This document shows, in pieces, positions 18,952 through 32,771 of a DNA stretch of 64,000 nt. The notes under the pieces are model-generated. The model saw only the letters and a list, made by a program, of their open reading frames with translations. It had not been told where the DNA came from and ran no database searches. Position numbers and translations under genes: made by a program. Position 1 is the stretch's first letter, and the number at the start of each line of letters is the position of its first letter. Origin of the DNA: Dermacentor variabilis (lineage: Eukaryota; Arthropoda; Arachnida; Ixodida; Ixodidae); contig NC_134568.1 of the NCBI RefSeq assembly GCF_050947875.1, positions 197,752,353-197,816,352 on the forward strand, given 5' to 3'.

Positions 18952-21900
18952 TAAACGGGGTACTTACTACTCACTGTAGTAGACCGCTACGTGCTACTCA
19001 AATTATGAGGTGCGCACGCTCTTCCTTTCATCGTTCATCGAGGTTAATGAGAGAGAAAAAATGAGTAAACCAAGAAAGAGAAATAAGGGACTGGGGGCAA
19101 AGAGTGCGCGTTCTCTCTTTCTTACCTTCGACACTATTGTATGCACATTCGTGTCAATGCGGCTGAACTGACGGTTCGAAGGACCGACGCAGTGTGTCGA
19201 CCGAAGATCGTATACTGCCATAACACAAGGCGGCAGCGTGCGCTCGGCTGGCTCTGTCTTCGACAAAGAACGATATGGTGCGCGACCCATTTCGGCCCTT
19301 CGTTTAAGCTCGCCGTCGTTTAACAGTTTGCTGGACAGGCCATGCATGGAACGGTGGCGGAGTATAATGCCCGCATGGACGGAAGGAGCAGAGAGGAAGC
19401 AGCGGCAGAAGTGGATGCAGCGGGGAAAAAAAATAGTAAAAAGCAACCCTGGCAGTGCGACTCTTCATGTACGCGCACGTATCCGTGAACAGCGCACATC
19501 CGTAAACAACGCACTTCGCTTTGAGCCTTGCCATGGCCAAAGGTCGTTGTCGTCGGGAAGGAGGCGCGATGACAGTTCGCGTGCTGCGGACGTCTAATGC
19601 GTGCGGAGGGTTCGAGGTAGTGTCTACAGCTGCTCACACATGCCGTCGCATAGCTTCTGCTCGAACATGATTTCATACAGATAGACTTTACATTACAGCG
19701 CCACATGAGTCAACTGTTCTGTTATTCTATAGTGAGTATTTCGCGTATTGTTAATGTCGTGAAAAACTTCCGATGGAAGGATTCCCAAGTTATCCCTCGA
19801 GGAGAGGACTACGCCTAGCGCGCTTGGGAGGTGCGTGCGACGAGTGCTCCGAAAGCATACTTTTGTCTGACAGTCTCTGCTCAAAGTGCTCCGCAAGGTT
19901 GCTCTTGGTAGGCAAGATCTACAAATTGGTGTATGCGACAGCGATCGTAAGTGAAACAGCATACTCTGTGTATTTTGACCGCATAAAACTCTAGTGAACA
20001 TGGCAGAGAATATGGGAACGACAGCCCGCATTTCCGGAATAGGAACAACTGCTGTATGTTACATCCTTTTCCGCTGTTCCCGCTTCTGTTTGTGCTAACG
20101 GTATACGTTGAGCGTGCCTGCGTGTTTGTGCCACTTTGCGAAGATCATGCTCTCGATGTGTGTGTGTCGTCTCATATTTGACCGCTTAACCTGAAATAAC
20201 ATGGCAGGCCTATGGCCAGGCTAACATCTCCACTTTCATTTAAGGCAAGTGTCTCTCTCTGTCTACGCGGGTGCTTTCGACGGCCCTACGGCTGACTCAG
20301 TTGCTAGTCGCGGCGAGTATTACCTCTTTCTATCGGGTTTCACAAGAGCCTCACGAATTGTGGGGGCACGAGTCGGATGGGCTGCTCTGCAAATTACAGA
20401 CACAGACGCGGTATACGAGGAACGATCGTCGCATTGCGTCCGGGAGCAACCGCTCATTTGTCGTCGCTTTACGTGGGCGGCGGAAGAGACGCGAGCACGG
20501 CACCCGCTAGTGGACCCGTCGTCGCGCCTTAGGATCGATCAGTCGATGCAGCGCCGCCGCTACGGCGAGGCGCCAGTGGAGCCCATAAGAAATCCCTTCA
20601 CAGAGAGAGAGAGAAAGAGAGAGAGAGAGAAGAAAGCACCGAAGAAAAGGAAGTTGAGTCAGATGAATATACATGCTGACGGTGTGCTGGGTGATATAGA
20701 GGACAGAAAAAGTGAAATAAGGAAACGTTGAAATTAATTAGCTCAAATTTTACCGCAAACGCCAGAACAACGTTCAGAAAAAAATGGTACGGACGCTGGA
20801 TAAAGAAAAGAACCGGGCCAATATACATAGAATAAATTGATCAAGCAATAATCTTTTTCGTGAAAGGTGCGCTTGGGTAATTAGACTGGCTACGACACAT
20901 AAAACCAGATTTAAGAAAAGTTGAGAGCAATGGTTCAAATTTGAACAAGCGGGAAAGTTACGGAACATATATAGGCAGAGAAGTTCTTGAATAAGCACGA
21001 ACCTCGAAAGAAAAAAGAATAAAAGGAATACTCAAAGATTACCGCACGCTCAGTCCGAAAAGTTATCTATAAGGAATGAACGCACGTCTAATTAACACAC
21101 ATTATTCTAACAGGCGAAGAAGACCGGTGTACTGCATTTTAGAAATATATTTCTTCGAGTGATCTGATTTGGTGTCTGGAAGGAGGATGCGCTTTTAGAA
21201 CGCCGAGCGATCGCCACAACAGGGCGTGTTTTGCCGTCAAACGATAATGTTCGCGCGACAGGAACTGCGATATGCCAGAGCGTAATGGGTGCGTGAAACG
21301 TGCGCGGGTGGAGCCATAACTCCACGCGCTTGATTGAAAAAAACGATCGTTCTGTGAACCGCTGGACCAATCGCTCTTCTGCCTCTTTGTGGCAGTCCAC
21401 ACACCCGTCACACACATAACCAGAGCTCGGCCCTTCCCCGCAACAACGTCGGCGACACCCCCAGGAGCAAAGCACAAGCAAGCAAGATAGGACTGGACAA
21501 ACGCGAAGAAAGACCTGCATAGCTATTCGGGCGGCCAGGCGCCGCCGCGCTGCTCTCTATATGGATCCGAGCCGGCCTCTCCCCTCTCGCGCGCGCCAAC
21601 GTCCCGTCGCTACCGCCGACTGAGTTACGCGCGGGGGCACTTGGGTCCCGGCCACAAGCGAACGGCGTCGTCGTCCTGCCTTGGGATTTGGCCGTCTTTG
21701 TGCGCAGAGAAGGCACCGCGCCCAGGCCGGGGCGTCGTTCGGTCGTGCGCGTGCTCGGAAGACCGCGGCGCGCATTCAGCCGCAGCATTCACAACGCCTA
21801 AAGTACCGAGGTGGAACAGCTCCCTTCCCCATTGCAGACATGCTCAAAAAACTCGGCAATGAGCCGAACTGAGTGGTAGGGAAGCCACGACGGTCAACTG

Positions 21901-22131
21901 TTGCGCTGAGATATATGCGCTGAGATAACTTCCACCTTTTGTGGTGCGCAACTTGTCATCTGTAGGCGAGGTGGCTCTCTGGACGCTATAGGCCAGGCAC
22001 AATGTCCTCCTCGTAATCCATTTTCATTGCACTACTGCAACTGGAATCGTTGACAGGGCTGTATGTGATCTCTAAGGTTGGTAAGATAACATGGACCACT
22101 TATTGTGCCACCGTCCTCGATTTGATATACT
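18952..22131. other. No supported gene
   Basis: No named repeat or gene is seen. A GA-rich run lies at about 20600-20632. The 21540-21800 stretch is GC-rich and CpG-rich. It ends near a pyrimidine-AG junction (CCCCATTGCAG at about 21827-21837), but only ten codons follow before a stop. Confidence 0.45.
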
Positions 22132-22278
22132 ATGTCCGACGAATTGGGGCGACTAGACGAGCATCCACTGTCTGTGCAGACGCTACTGGAATACCTTCCC
22201 CACGGTTCATCTGTCCAGAAGATAGCGAATGCACTTTTGTACATCTTAAGGACGGATGCCTTACGCGAGCGCCTCTGA
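22132..22278 (+). CDS. 48-codon ORF with protein-like composition, unidentified
   Basis: An ATG-to-TGA frame of 48 residues starts MSDELGRLDEHPLSVQTLLE and contains HGSSVQKIANALLYILR. It would fold as two amphipathic helices. The composition looks like real protein, but no family is recognised. It has no splice or promoter support, and it may be an exon or the fragment of a mobile-element protein. Confidence 0.25.
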   Translation: MSDELGRLDEHPLSVQTLLEYLPHGSSVQKIANALLYILRTDALRERL

Positions 22279-22775
22279 CGTGCGTGGTGCTGTCCACGCG
22301 TGTGCACGCATTCATGTGCGTGGACTTTCTTTCTTATCTCTTCCTCATCGCTTTATTCCCGTGTTCCCCAGCGCAGCGTAACCGACCAGGCGCTTTTCTC
22401 GTTAACATCACCGCCTTCTCTCTCCGCACTTTGTTTTCTGTCTGTTTCCTGTTACTGTGCGTCTTTTTGATCGACAGTGCGCGAACGAGGGAAAAGATCA
22501 GCTCGGCACCAACGCTTCCACAAGGGGACTGTTTGTGTGTCTACTTGTGTTCATATTTGGGATGGCAGCTGTCTTCTTTGTCCTAACACTTGTCAAAGTT
22601 GTCGTCTCGTGCGTATACGAACTCGGCATGTTCGCTGTTGCTGCACCACTACTACCACCCCTTCGTGTGACCTTTGAAATGTTTTTTTTTTTCTGGGAGC
22701 GCGCGGAGACACAGAGATAAGATATTAAACGCTTTTGTAGGAGCCGCTTCTGCGTTTTTGATCTGTCACTAGCTT

Positions 22776-22890
22776 TAGAGAGAAAGAGAGAACAAGGAGA
22801 GGAAAGGCAGGCAGGTCAACCAAACGAGCGCCCGGTTTGCGACCCTACACTGAAGGTAACGGAAAGGCGGGATAGAAAGAGGAAAAGAGG
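22776..22890 (+). repeat. Dispersed repeat family A, copy 1
   Basis: About 115 bp beginning with a GA-rich run, then GGAAAGGCAGGCAGGTCAAC, CGCCCGGTTTGC, CCTACACTGAAGG and a purine-rich end. It is related to 30201-30305 and 44092-44206. There is no coding capacity. Confidence 0.7.
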
Positions 22891-23582
22891 AAGAGAAAGT
22901 GAGCACTGAGTGCATGTGCATGCACAGGGGCACTATAAGTGGTCTCGTAAACTGGTGCACTTCAAGTAGTGGACTAGTGCACGAATCGCTTTTTGTGCCA
23001 GTGATGGGTGTGGCCACGGTCCGAGTGTCTTTGACTCAGAGAACGGTCTCGAGTCCAATCACTGGCTTTAGTCTCTTGAATAAACCTCACACCTGTGAAT
23101 ACAGACGTTTTGCATGTGTGCGTGCGTGTGTGTGTTCGCTGCCGGTAGAAGCATAAGTCCATTCATAATAAAACTATGGGTGATTAGTTGATTATACATT
23201 CTTTTACTTACAGCAACGACGTTTGTAATGTTTTCGAATTGCTTTTTTCGTAGAGATAACCTTCTCTTCAGCCATATCAGCACGAAAAAAGGGCTCTTGT
23301 CAAGAGATCAGAAAGATTTCTTTTTCAAGATAGGCAAATCTTGCCTTAGTAATTATTAAAAACAGTCGAATATATAAGTAAAACTGGCGTTGGGTGCTGT
23401 TATGATCGACTTGTCAAGTGTGAGAGACATGCAGGCGTACGTTCTCATGACAAGATGATCTGCCTCGTCCCAGAAAAGGCTGTTACGATAAGCCTGGACA
23501 TCAACCTGTCACGTGTGAGAAGCGTTCAAGCAGGCTTCCCCATGTCGACACAATTGCCCTCTTCTCCGAAACAGCGTCATCG
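22891..23582. other. No supported gene
   Basis: Nothing recognisable apart from a short TG-rich run near 23115-23135. Confidence 0.5.
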
Positions 23583-23583
23583 A

Positions 23584-23634
<51 letters not shown>

Positions 23635-23635
23635 A
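23583..23635. repeat. (TAAA)n microsatellite
   Basis: About 13 TAAA units. Confidence 0.95.
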
Positions 23636-23879
23636 ACGTTTGCTGTAGTGCTCAGGAACAGCTACGGAGCCTTCGTACCGGTGCACTTAAATATCAGTAC
23701 GCGAGACAAAATATGGACAGAATACAAATGTGGTAGACAAAACAACGTGAGATAGGGAAACAGAAAACGAAGAGGCGGGAGTAAAAGGGGGTTAATTATA
23801 CAACACGATTATCTGCATATATGCAGAACACAGGAAATGGACTCTGAAGTATGTCAATACAGGTAGAATATTTATTACA

Positions 23880-24122
23880 TGTTAGCCGCCTTGGTTGCTT
23901 AGTGGCTAGGGCGTTGCGCTGCTAAGCACGAGGTCGCGATATCACATCCCGGCATGCACGGCGACCGCGTGTCGATGGGGGCGAAATGCAATGGTACCGT
24001 GCATTGGGTACGCGTTCAAGAACCCAAATCGCTCAAAATTCATCCAGAGGCCCCCACTACGGCGTGCGTCATTATCAGATCGTGGTTTTGCACGTAAAAC
24101 CCAGAATTTAATTCAGTTAATC
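23880..24122 (+). mobile_element. Ruka-like SINE with 8-bp target duplication
   Basis: The head TTGGTTGCTTAGTGGCTAGG, the shared GAGGTCGCG, GGGGGCGAAATGC, CCCCCACTACGGCGTGC and GTGGTTTTGCACGTAAAA match the copy at 2240. TTATTACA flanks it on both sides (23872-23879 and 24123-24130), with weaker similarity extending beyond. The B-box is degraded (GATATCACATCC), so this copy is probably silent. It lies against the 3' end of the minus-strand LINE. Confidence 0.82.
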
Positions 24123-26820
24123 TTATTACAGGTTTTTTGGAGTCGGGGGAACCATAGGACAGTCTCTAATGCAACAAGGCGACGCAGAAAACACGGAATG
24201 CTGCATGGTATACTTTTGAGGCACGGAAAATTGCACATGATGAAGAAGCTTTGGACAATGTATAATGTCATGGAACACCTTATAGAAAAACAGAAAGTTC
24301 GATTTAATACATTTTGAGTTTAGAGGTGTGAGTTGAGGTGTATTTGAGAGGGCTGGACTATGATCGCAAGAACAGCAAAAGCGGTGCTTGAAGATAGATA
24401 TAAACTTATTCTGGACGCGTTCAATGAGGTGAGAATTAGATTTGCACGTTCCGCACCAAACCGCAGAGTTATATGCTATAGTACTGGAAGGCACACAGTA
24501 GAATACCATTTCAAAAGGGAACGGGGGATATGCGACAAGTCGTGGGATATGCGACAAACAATTCAAAGGGCGCGAGGGCACGTTGTTTCGCATATTCAGC
24601 GTGTGAAGAGAAGCTTTGCGTTTTGTCGAAGTACACGCAAATATATTTCATTTCATCGTCCGTGGGCAATGGAGCACCCCGAAGGGTGTATGGAAATTGC
24701 ACATGGTGTGTTCTCCACGTATAACTTAGTACCATAGTTTCGGTAGCATTTAGGAGTAGCTTATTGTTTATGTAGCAGTTTGAGAGTGAAAGAAAAATGT
24801 CTTTTTGAAGGTCAATGCAGTCGTGAACACAGTTGACAGTCTTACATAGCTTTAAGTCATCAGCATATACAGAAGAAATGTAGAGTGATGGATTGCTGAC
24901 GAAATGTAAGTTATGAACAGTAGGAAGATAATCGGGCCAAGAACGAGTCGTTGAGGAACTCCGCTAGTCACCTCTAATAGTTAACAGCATAAAGCCAACG
25001 AAGAACGATCAATTACTTAGGTAATTAGATACCAGAGCAGTGATGGAAGAACGTCTGTCCATTTGTGCGAGCCTTGTAATGAGGAGCTCATGCCAAACTA
25101 CATCAAATGCTTTACTTAGTCCAAAGTAAACAACGTCTAATTGGCCTTTACTATGTACCGCACTCATGGGTCATAAATGTGACCAAGTTCACTGCGCTGG
25201 GGAGCCCTGACACAAAGCTACGCTTTTCATTTATCGAAATGTGCTTAGTACTAACGCAAAGCAAGGAACGCAATACAGATTCAAGAACTTTTGACGCAGC
25301 GCAGAGGATAGATATAGGCCGGTAGTTAGAAAACTGCCCTTCCTCCGCACCCAATTTGCGTACGGATATACTACCCGTGTTACATTCCAAACGCTAGGAA
25401 ACTTACTAGAATTTAGGGAAATTTTGAAGATGCTTGTGAGAACAGGGACAAGTAGGCTTCCATACGTCTTAACCAGTGCGGGATGGATACCATCAGCGCC
25501 ACAAGATAGAGAAGGTTTGAGGCACTTGAAAACAAAATCTTCATTGACTGATAGCGTACACACTGCACCAGACTGAGAAGGAAGGTTACTTGAGGTAGAA
25601 GCATATTTTACACAATATACAGAACAGAAATATCCTGCAACGACATCAGCAGTGCTCGAGACAACATCGCCATTTTCATCAACAAGACATACATCTTAGG
25701 CTCGCTTTTTAGAAACATGAGAGCGCGCGTAGCTCCTGAAATATATTGAATTACGTGTCATGCTGCCTTCAACACGTCCAGCGTGGTTATAGTGATGATT
25801 CATTATGCAAATAAAAGTGAGGCGTGCAGACAGGACACAAGAGTAGAGAAGTGGACAACACGAACGCCAACGCGGCGTTCGTGTTGTCCACTTCTCTACT
25901 CTTGTGTCCTGTCTGCACGCCTCACTTTTATTTGCATAATGAATCCTTACCAACTAGCTCAGCTTTCTGTCGTTCTAAGCTTCATTTCTAGTGATGATTG
26001 TTACAATAAAATTTGCAAAGAGAACGACAGCGCCTAAAATCTAGTTTCTACTTTAGCCTGTTTGCATCGCTTTTCTGTTTGCACAATCTTTCAGTTTCAT
26101 TGCCGTTGTTAGTTCTTTAGAAAACCAATGAGGGAACGTTGACCTTTTGGGCCTTTTTGTATGTACGAATATGCACATGCCATCCTCAGTTATTTTCGTA
26201 AACAAATTAACCTGTTAATCAACATCAGCTGTCCCATCTACGAACGATCAGTAAGTGTTTTCAAGATAATGTTTCAAACCAATGTGGTCTCCGAGGGAAA
26301 AGTTGAAGCTGCGCTTCGTATTGTCATCGGAATTTATGCTGCGTTTCTGTGCTGCCAGAATTAAAGAAAAATTAAAAGGAGGGTGGAAGTTGTCTGGCGC
26401 AACTAAGTGAACGCGTTCATCTGGTGGCGCCAGACGGAAACATTTTCGAGATTCGTGAGGCAAAGATCTAAAACCTTGACGCACCAGTTCTCAGCGAAGT
26501 TTAGCTGCTGCAGGGAATTAAGAGAGCCAGATTCAACCAAGGAGTGTTGTTTTTGAGAAATGTAAAAGGAACTCTGGCAGACAGTATCATTAAGCAATGA
26601 AATTCCAGGTATATGAAGAATCCAACAAATAACACTTTGTCGTTATTATGAGAAATTATAACGGTTTCAATTGATGCCAGGATAAAACCAAATGCAGCAG
26701 GGGTTACGTCAGGTGCTACATAGAATGCACCAAGCAGCAGCCGGTCACCGCTGAACAGCGCATGTCTATACAAACAGGTTCATGATCGCACTGAAGATCC
26801 ATGCGACGGACACATTCATC
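24123..26820 (-). pseudogene. Jockey-like non-LTR retrotransposon, degenerate, minus strand
   Basis: Fragments of one LINE lie in the correct order on the minus strand. The endonuclease end is at 26400-26800 (HNNDKVLFVG, then a decayed GDFNIPG and VLDLCLTNLENVSV). RT is at about 25150-25560 (SCGADGIHPALV and NYRPISILCAASKVLE) and about 24800-25110 (SKAFDVVWHELL and the catalytic YADDLK region). The RT C-terminus is at 24511-24735, and the distal domain at 24126-24593 (HLIERVQNKFISIFKHR). Many frameshifts and stops make it nonfunctional. It is interrupted by a palindromic insertion at 25801-25989 and abuts a SINE. The clade is inferred from motif spacing and is not certain. Confidence 0.8.
25801..25989. 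mobile_element. Palindromic (fold-back) insertion with 11-bp target duplication
   Basis: TAGTGATGATT flanks the insertion (25790-25800 and 25989-25999, sharing one ambiguous base). Within and just overlapping it, 25797-25868 is the exact reverse complement of 25874-25945 (72-bp arms, 5-bp spacer), followed by about 44 bp of unique tail containing CCAACTAGCTCAGC. It has no coding capacity. It sits inside the LINE at 24123-26820, so it is the younger insertion. A related unit appears at 36150-36305. Confidence 0.8.
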
Positions 26821-26858
26821 ACCCTGTCAACATCGATAAGGACGCTTACCTTCCTGCT

Positions 26859-28754
<1,896 letters not shown>

Positions 28755-28786
28755 AAGATGAGGAAAGAAAGTAAAGAAAAAAAGCA

Positions 28787-28868
28787 CTTACGCTAGAATT
28801 GTTCGGACGAGCAAATTGCAGCCAATCCTGATGCCGGACATATATTTATTTAGGGCAGCCGACCAAAG
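28787..28868 (+). repeat. Dispersed repeat family B, copy 1
   Basis: CTTACGCTAGAATTGTTCG, GAGCAAATTGCAGCCAATCC, a TATTTA stretch and GCCGACCAAAGGCA. A diverged second copy is at 32956-33045. Confidence 0.6.
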
Positions 28869-28914
28869 GCAAAGAGTGGTACGTTGAATTGAGCTACGTG
28901 GTCACACATAGCGA

Positions 28915-29148
28915 ATGCACTTGACGGCGCTAGAGACGGGTTCGAAACATATATACAACAAACCCGGCGCCACCGATACCAACTGTGCTTTATTCGAAGA
29001 AAGATACGCATGCGAGCAGGGTGCGCCTGCAGATGCGTGTGCGTCTTCGAATAAAGATCCGTTGATATAGCAAGCGCCGGTTGGCGCTAATTATACCATC
29101 TTCTTGTTGCATCTGTTCCGGCCCCGTCTCTAGAGCCGTCAAGTGCAT
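28915..29148. mobile_element. Inverted-repeat element, about 234 bp
   Basis: The outer ends are inverted copies: TGCACTTGACGGCGCTAGAG at the left and CTCTAGAGCCGTCAAGTGCA at the right, one mismatch. Shorter inverted matches continue inward (CTTTATTCGAAGA near 28988-29000 against TCTTCGAATAAAG near 29044-29056), so the whole unit can fold back. There is no ORF. It resembles a MITE or fold-back element. I could not define a clean target duplication. Confidence 0.6.
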
Positions 29149-32100
29149 CAGCTGTGGCAAAGAGTGCTTCGAACGAGAAGCTTCATGAATTCGGCCCACA
29201 ACTTTTGATTCGTTCGAACGAGCTTTTCGGGATGTTGCCTCCTGCTTGCATAAGAAAACTTATGCGGCACAGTTTCGCTATTCGTCCTTCTCGAATCCAC
29301 ACAATGACAACAAACGTTCGAGTGACACACGTTCGAGTGGCTACACAGCGGCGTGTAAGAAGTAATGCGGGGCTTGTATACAATACCAGACACCCAGCAC
29401 GTTGCAACAGATCGTCGGCAGCTGCTCGCCCAAAACAAATTACGAAACGAAAAGAAAGGTAGGAAAAATTTTTTACTTCTTTCTCTCGCAATTGCGCGGC
29501 TTGCCTGCTGCGAGCTGAACAACTGAAACCATGGGCAAGCGTTGCTCGTTCGCTCTCTCGGCGAGAGTCGTCAACGGATCGCGCAGAAGACGACACCCTG
29601 TATGCGCGCCAGGCAACAGTTCGCGGCAACGTCCCTGTGGGCGTGCTATACATACGGTGTGCGGTCGGTCGTTAACAAACCATTAGCGGAGACCACGCGC
29701 GGCAGGAGCATCCGCGTCGGGCGCGCCCCTCTCGTTTTGCCGCTGTTCGAGGCCCACTCAACGACGCGCGTCCCCTTGAAGCAAGCCATGCGCAAACGAC
29801 ACGACGACAGGCAAGCGTATAGTGTTCATATAACAGCCAGATCGCGTTCTTCGTGCCCGTATACACTTGCCGTCCCGTTCCGGATTTATCTACTCGTTCT
29901 TATAACGCCTCTTCTTCTCGGGGCCAGAACTTCGAGGTAGGCGGGGCTCATCTTCAACGAAGCGAACGACTTCTCCCTCCTGAGAAGCAATGTGTGCGCC
30001 ACCATCCTTTACTGGCGTCGCTGATGGTACTGCTCATAAGGATGCGCAGATAAGAGCCCACGTATGTGCGCTATCCGCGCAGTGTACGCTGGTATACTAC
30101 ATTCCTTGAAAAAGAATAAGAAGAAAACGAGCGTTGCTTCACGTCACCGTATATAGTTAACCCCGGCTTGCTGTCAGCGCACGTTGACAAGTATTGGATG
30201 AAGAGAGAGAAGTCATAAGGGAAAGGCAGGGAGGTTAACCAGGCTGAGCCCGGTAAGCTGCCCTGTACTGGGGAAGAGGGAAAGGGGATTAAAATAGGAG
30301 AAGGAAGAAAGAAGTTCTGTTACACAAAAATGCGTTCATCACTGAGTAAGTCACAGGCGGTCAACAGGCTGGTGCATAGGTTGAAAGTCTTGAATTAACC
30401 AAGCGAAACATTGCATCAGAAAAAAAAATGTGGGATTATAAGGAAAATTTCGTGTCTTTTGGCTTAATTATGTCTATAAAAGTGCCCGGGGTCTTTTTTT
30501 TCAGCTTGTTGCGTCAATGATGATAATGTGCTAAAAATACCACAATGATAAGCCCTGCCTTCCCCCTTCCACCAGACATTTCGTACCGAGTCATTGTGCC
30601 TAGTTTCTTACTTGAAGTCGTGTTTACATCATTATTGGTGCGAAAGCATCAAATGGCCCATCGAGCGAAAAAGCCGGAGTCTGTAGCAGCGAAACGGCCC
30701 CTAAATTCCCATTGGATGCGACGCCACGTCACGGACGCGCCTCGGCGGAACAGGGCGCGCGAAACGGCGTTGCGTGAGGGGAGAGGGTACCGCCACGAAG
30801 CCAAGTCACAAGCGCGCCTCGACGGAGCGGATACAGCGACGTCGCAGGACGAGACGGGTTGTCGTCGGGTTGTCGTGCAGGTGCCGCCGTCTCGCGCTCG
30901 GAAGCCGGCGCGCGGTCCCTACTTAGCTGCTGTCCTAGCCTGCTGGCCTCCGTGGCCACTGCTGCTTCCTCGGTCTCTCGTCGCGCAGGACGTCGGTGGC
31001 GTGCGGCGTTGGCACCGCCGGCTGCTCGCTGGCTCGGGCAGCACGTGCCGCCATGGCACATTACCCGCAGCGCGAAACTCGAAGGACCGCTCAACGGCGT
31101 TCAATTGGACATTAATGCGTTCGCATTCAATACTCATAAGAAGTGCTTAGGTGTCCTCGGATCTTTTTATATGAATGTAAGAGGGACGTTGGCGGATGGG
31201 TGTGTGCGTGTAGGGGGGGGCGGGAGGCGAAGGGTTAAATGGCGCCCCGTCTACTCTTCACAAAGCGAAGAAAGAGATAGAAAAATAAGCACTGCAACGA
31301 GCCCAAGAACATGCCCACAGTGCAGACGAGTGGACCAAACGCAGAGGTGGCGTGAACTTCTTAAATTTACAGTTCCACAATAATTTAAAAGTACTTTAGT
31401 AGGTTTAAGCACAAGCGTACACAACGACTTAATTTCGGAATAGGCGCAGATTATTATTATTGCTCTCCCACAGCGCACATCAAACCGCTCTCATGGTTGG
31501 GTGGTTTCGAAACACCGTGCAAATTATGCAGTGGTCCTGGGGAAAAGGTATTTAAGTATAGTTTCAAATTATTCTATAACACAAATTAGGACGACTATTT
31601 TTCTATCAGCCTTGTTTTGCCAGCTTCATTTTTTTCTTTCTAGCATGCTATTGATCGAAGCTGCGCTCAGTCGCTGTCATCTTTCTTTCCTCTTCACCTT
31701 CTGGTATTTTTCTTTTCTTTTTACGGGTTGCTTGCGGGGAAGCTTTCACAGGTCAGCGCGCTTTCTCTTTCCTTAGTAAAAACAGCGACAGAAAGGAAAA
31801 GAAAACACAAGGCACACTTCAGTGATTTCTTCTGCTCTAAGGACACCACGACAGTAGCATTCTCTTAGCGTCAATAAGTGCCGTTCCCCCCCCCCCCTCT
31901 TTGTCCCTCTCACATGGAGGTCGCCATAGTCTTTGTTTGCTCGCTTGTGCCTCAAACAATTGCGCTCACCCACAATGGGGGAAAGGCCAGCAAGGTGTGG
32001 TTTAGCACACTGTGTAAAATAAGTAAGAATATGTAAAAAATGAAATACTTGAAATAATATAGAACAGGTAATTAGAAAGCCTGTTTTTAAAAGAAATTAA

Positions 32101-32567
32101 AGTATTGTTCAGATAAATCATGCTGTAAATTTTTTCTATGATGCTCAGGACTTCGTTTTTGCATAATATAGTATTCAGCATTAAACGGTATATAACATTA
32201 TGATATGACATATACGACATTAATGTGCATCATGTAGTTTTCAGTCTCGGTGAGTTATTTTCAAGGCCCCGGCTGGAGATAAGTTCTTCTACAACCGATT
32301 TTACGAGCGAAATGATGCGCAGTGCAACCTACGAAGCTTGCGCGATTTTTTTTTTCTTTTTGTACATTTGGCAGTGCTGATATAAAGGGCAATTGGCCGC
32401 TGCGAAAATCGTGCGAGCTCTGCGAACTCTGCGGCGTTTTCGCTGCGACGTCGGTGTTGGACGCCTTCGGTGCTTTCGGAGCTGTTTTCCGCCAACCGCC
32501 TGATCATCAACGCAGCCCGATTCATTCCGGTTACGTACCACGTCTGAAGCTCATCACCACCATTGTA
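29149..32567. other. No supported gene
   Basis: Apart from family A copy 2 I see nothing reliable. The GC-rich interval 30650-31130 has overlapping open frames on both strands without known domains. A good start context (GCCGCCATGG at about 31046-31055) opens only about 20 codons. A G run (about 31214-31222), a C run (about 31888-31897) and AT-rich DNA (32000-32220) are simple sequence. Confidence 0.45.
30201..30305 (+). repeat. Dispersed repeat family A, copy 2
   Basis: GA-rich start, GGGAAAGGCAGGGAGGTTAA, CCGGTAAGCTGCCCTGTACT and GGGGAAGAGGGAAAGGGG. Related to 22776-22890 and 44092-44206. Confidence 0.7.
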
Positions 32568-32771
32568 ATGTCGCGTCGCTTGTGTCGTCGACGCTGTTTT
32601 CACGACCATGACGACGAAGAATTGTACACCGACACACCACCGTATTGTCAAGAACGACTTCTATGCGATGCACACAACGTCGTCCACGTCAGCTGCAGTA
32701 TTACCTGTTGTGGCTTCAGAAATACGTGCACAGTCGCCACCACTATCAGAGTTTGCGTGGAGCCTGAATAA
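32568..32771 (+). CDS. Possible small cysteine-rich protein, unidentified
   Basis: A 67-codon frame starts MSRRLCRRRCFHDHDD and contains nine cysteines with spacing C-x3-C-x16-C-x5-C-x9-C-x3-CC-x5-C-x8-C. A TATA-like ATATAAAG is at about 32380-32387, and the TAA stop is itself part of an AATAAA signal (about 32768-32773). A promoter, a short ORF and a poly-A signal in a row would suit a compact gene. However, no signal peptide is seen, the frame is also open upstream to 32322, and a different frame is open for 100 codons across it. Tick secreted cysteine-rich families came to mind, but none fits the spacing. Confidence 0.22.
   Translation: MSRRLCRRRCFHDHDDEELYTDTPPYCQERLLCDAHNVVHVSCSITCCGFRNTCTVATTIRVCVEPE

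Noticed and set aside
20249..20731. 160-codon frame ending in Lys/Arg/Glu
   Set aside because: The charged end comes from a GA-rich run, and the rest resembles no protein.
24123..26820. Several separate host genes on the minus strand
   Set aside because: The frames line up as endonuclease, RT and C-terminal segments of one decayed LINE.
30545..31383. Overlapping frames of 201, 121 and 174 codons
   Set aside because: They lie on both strands of a GC-rich patch, have no domains, and are rich in Arg/Ala/Ser as expected by chance.
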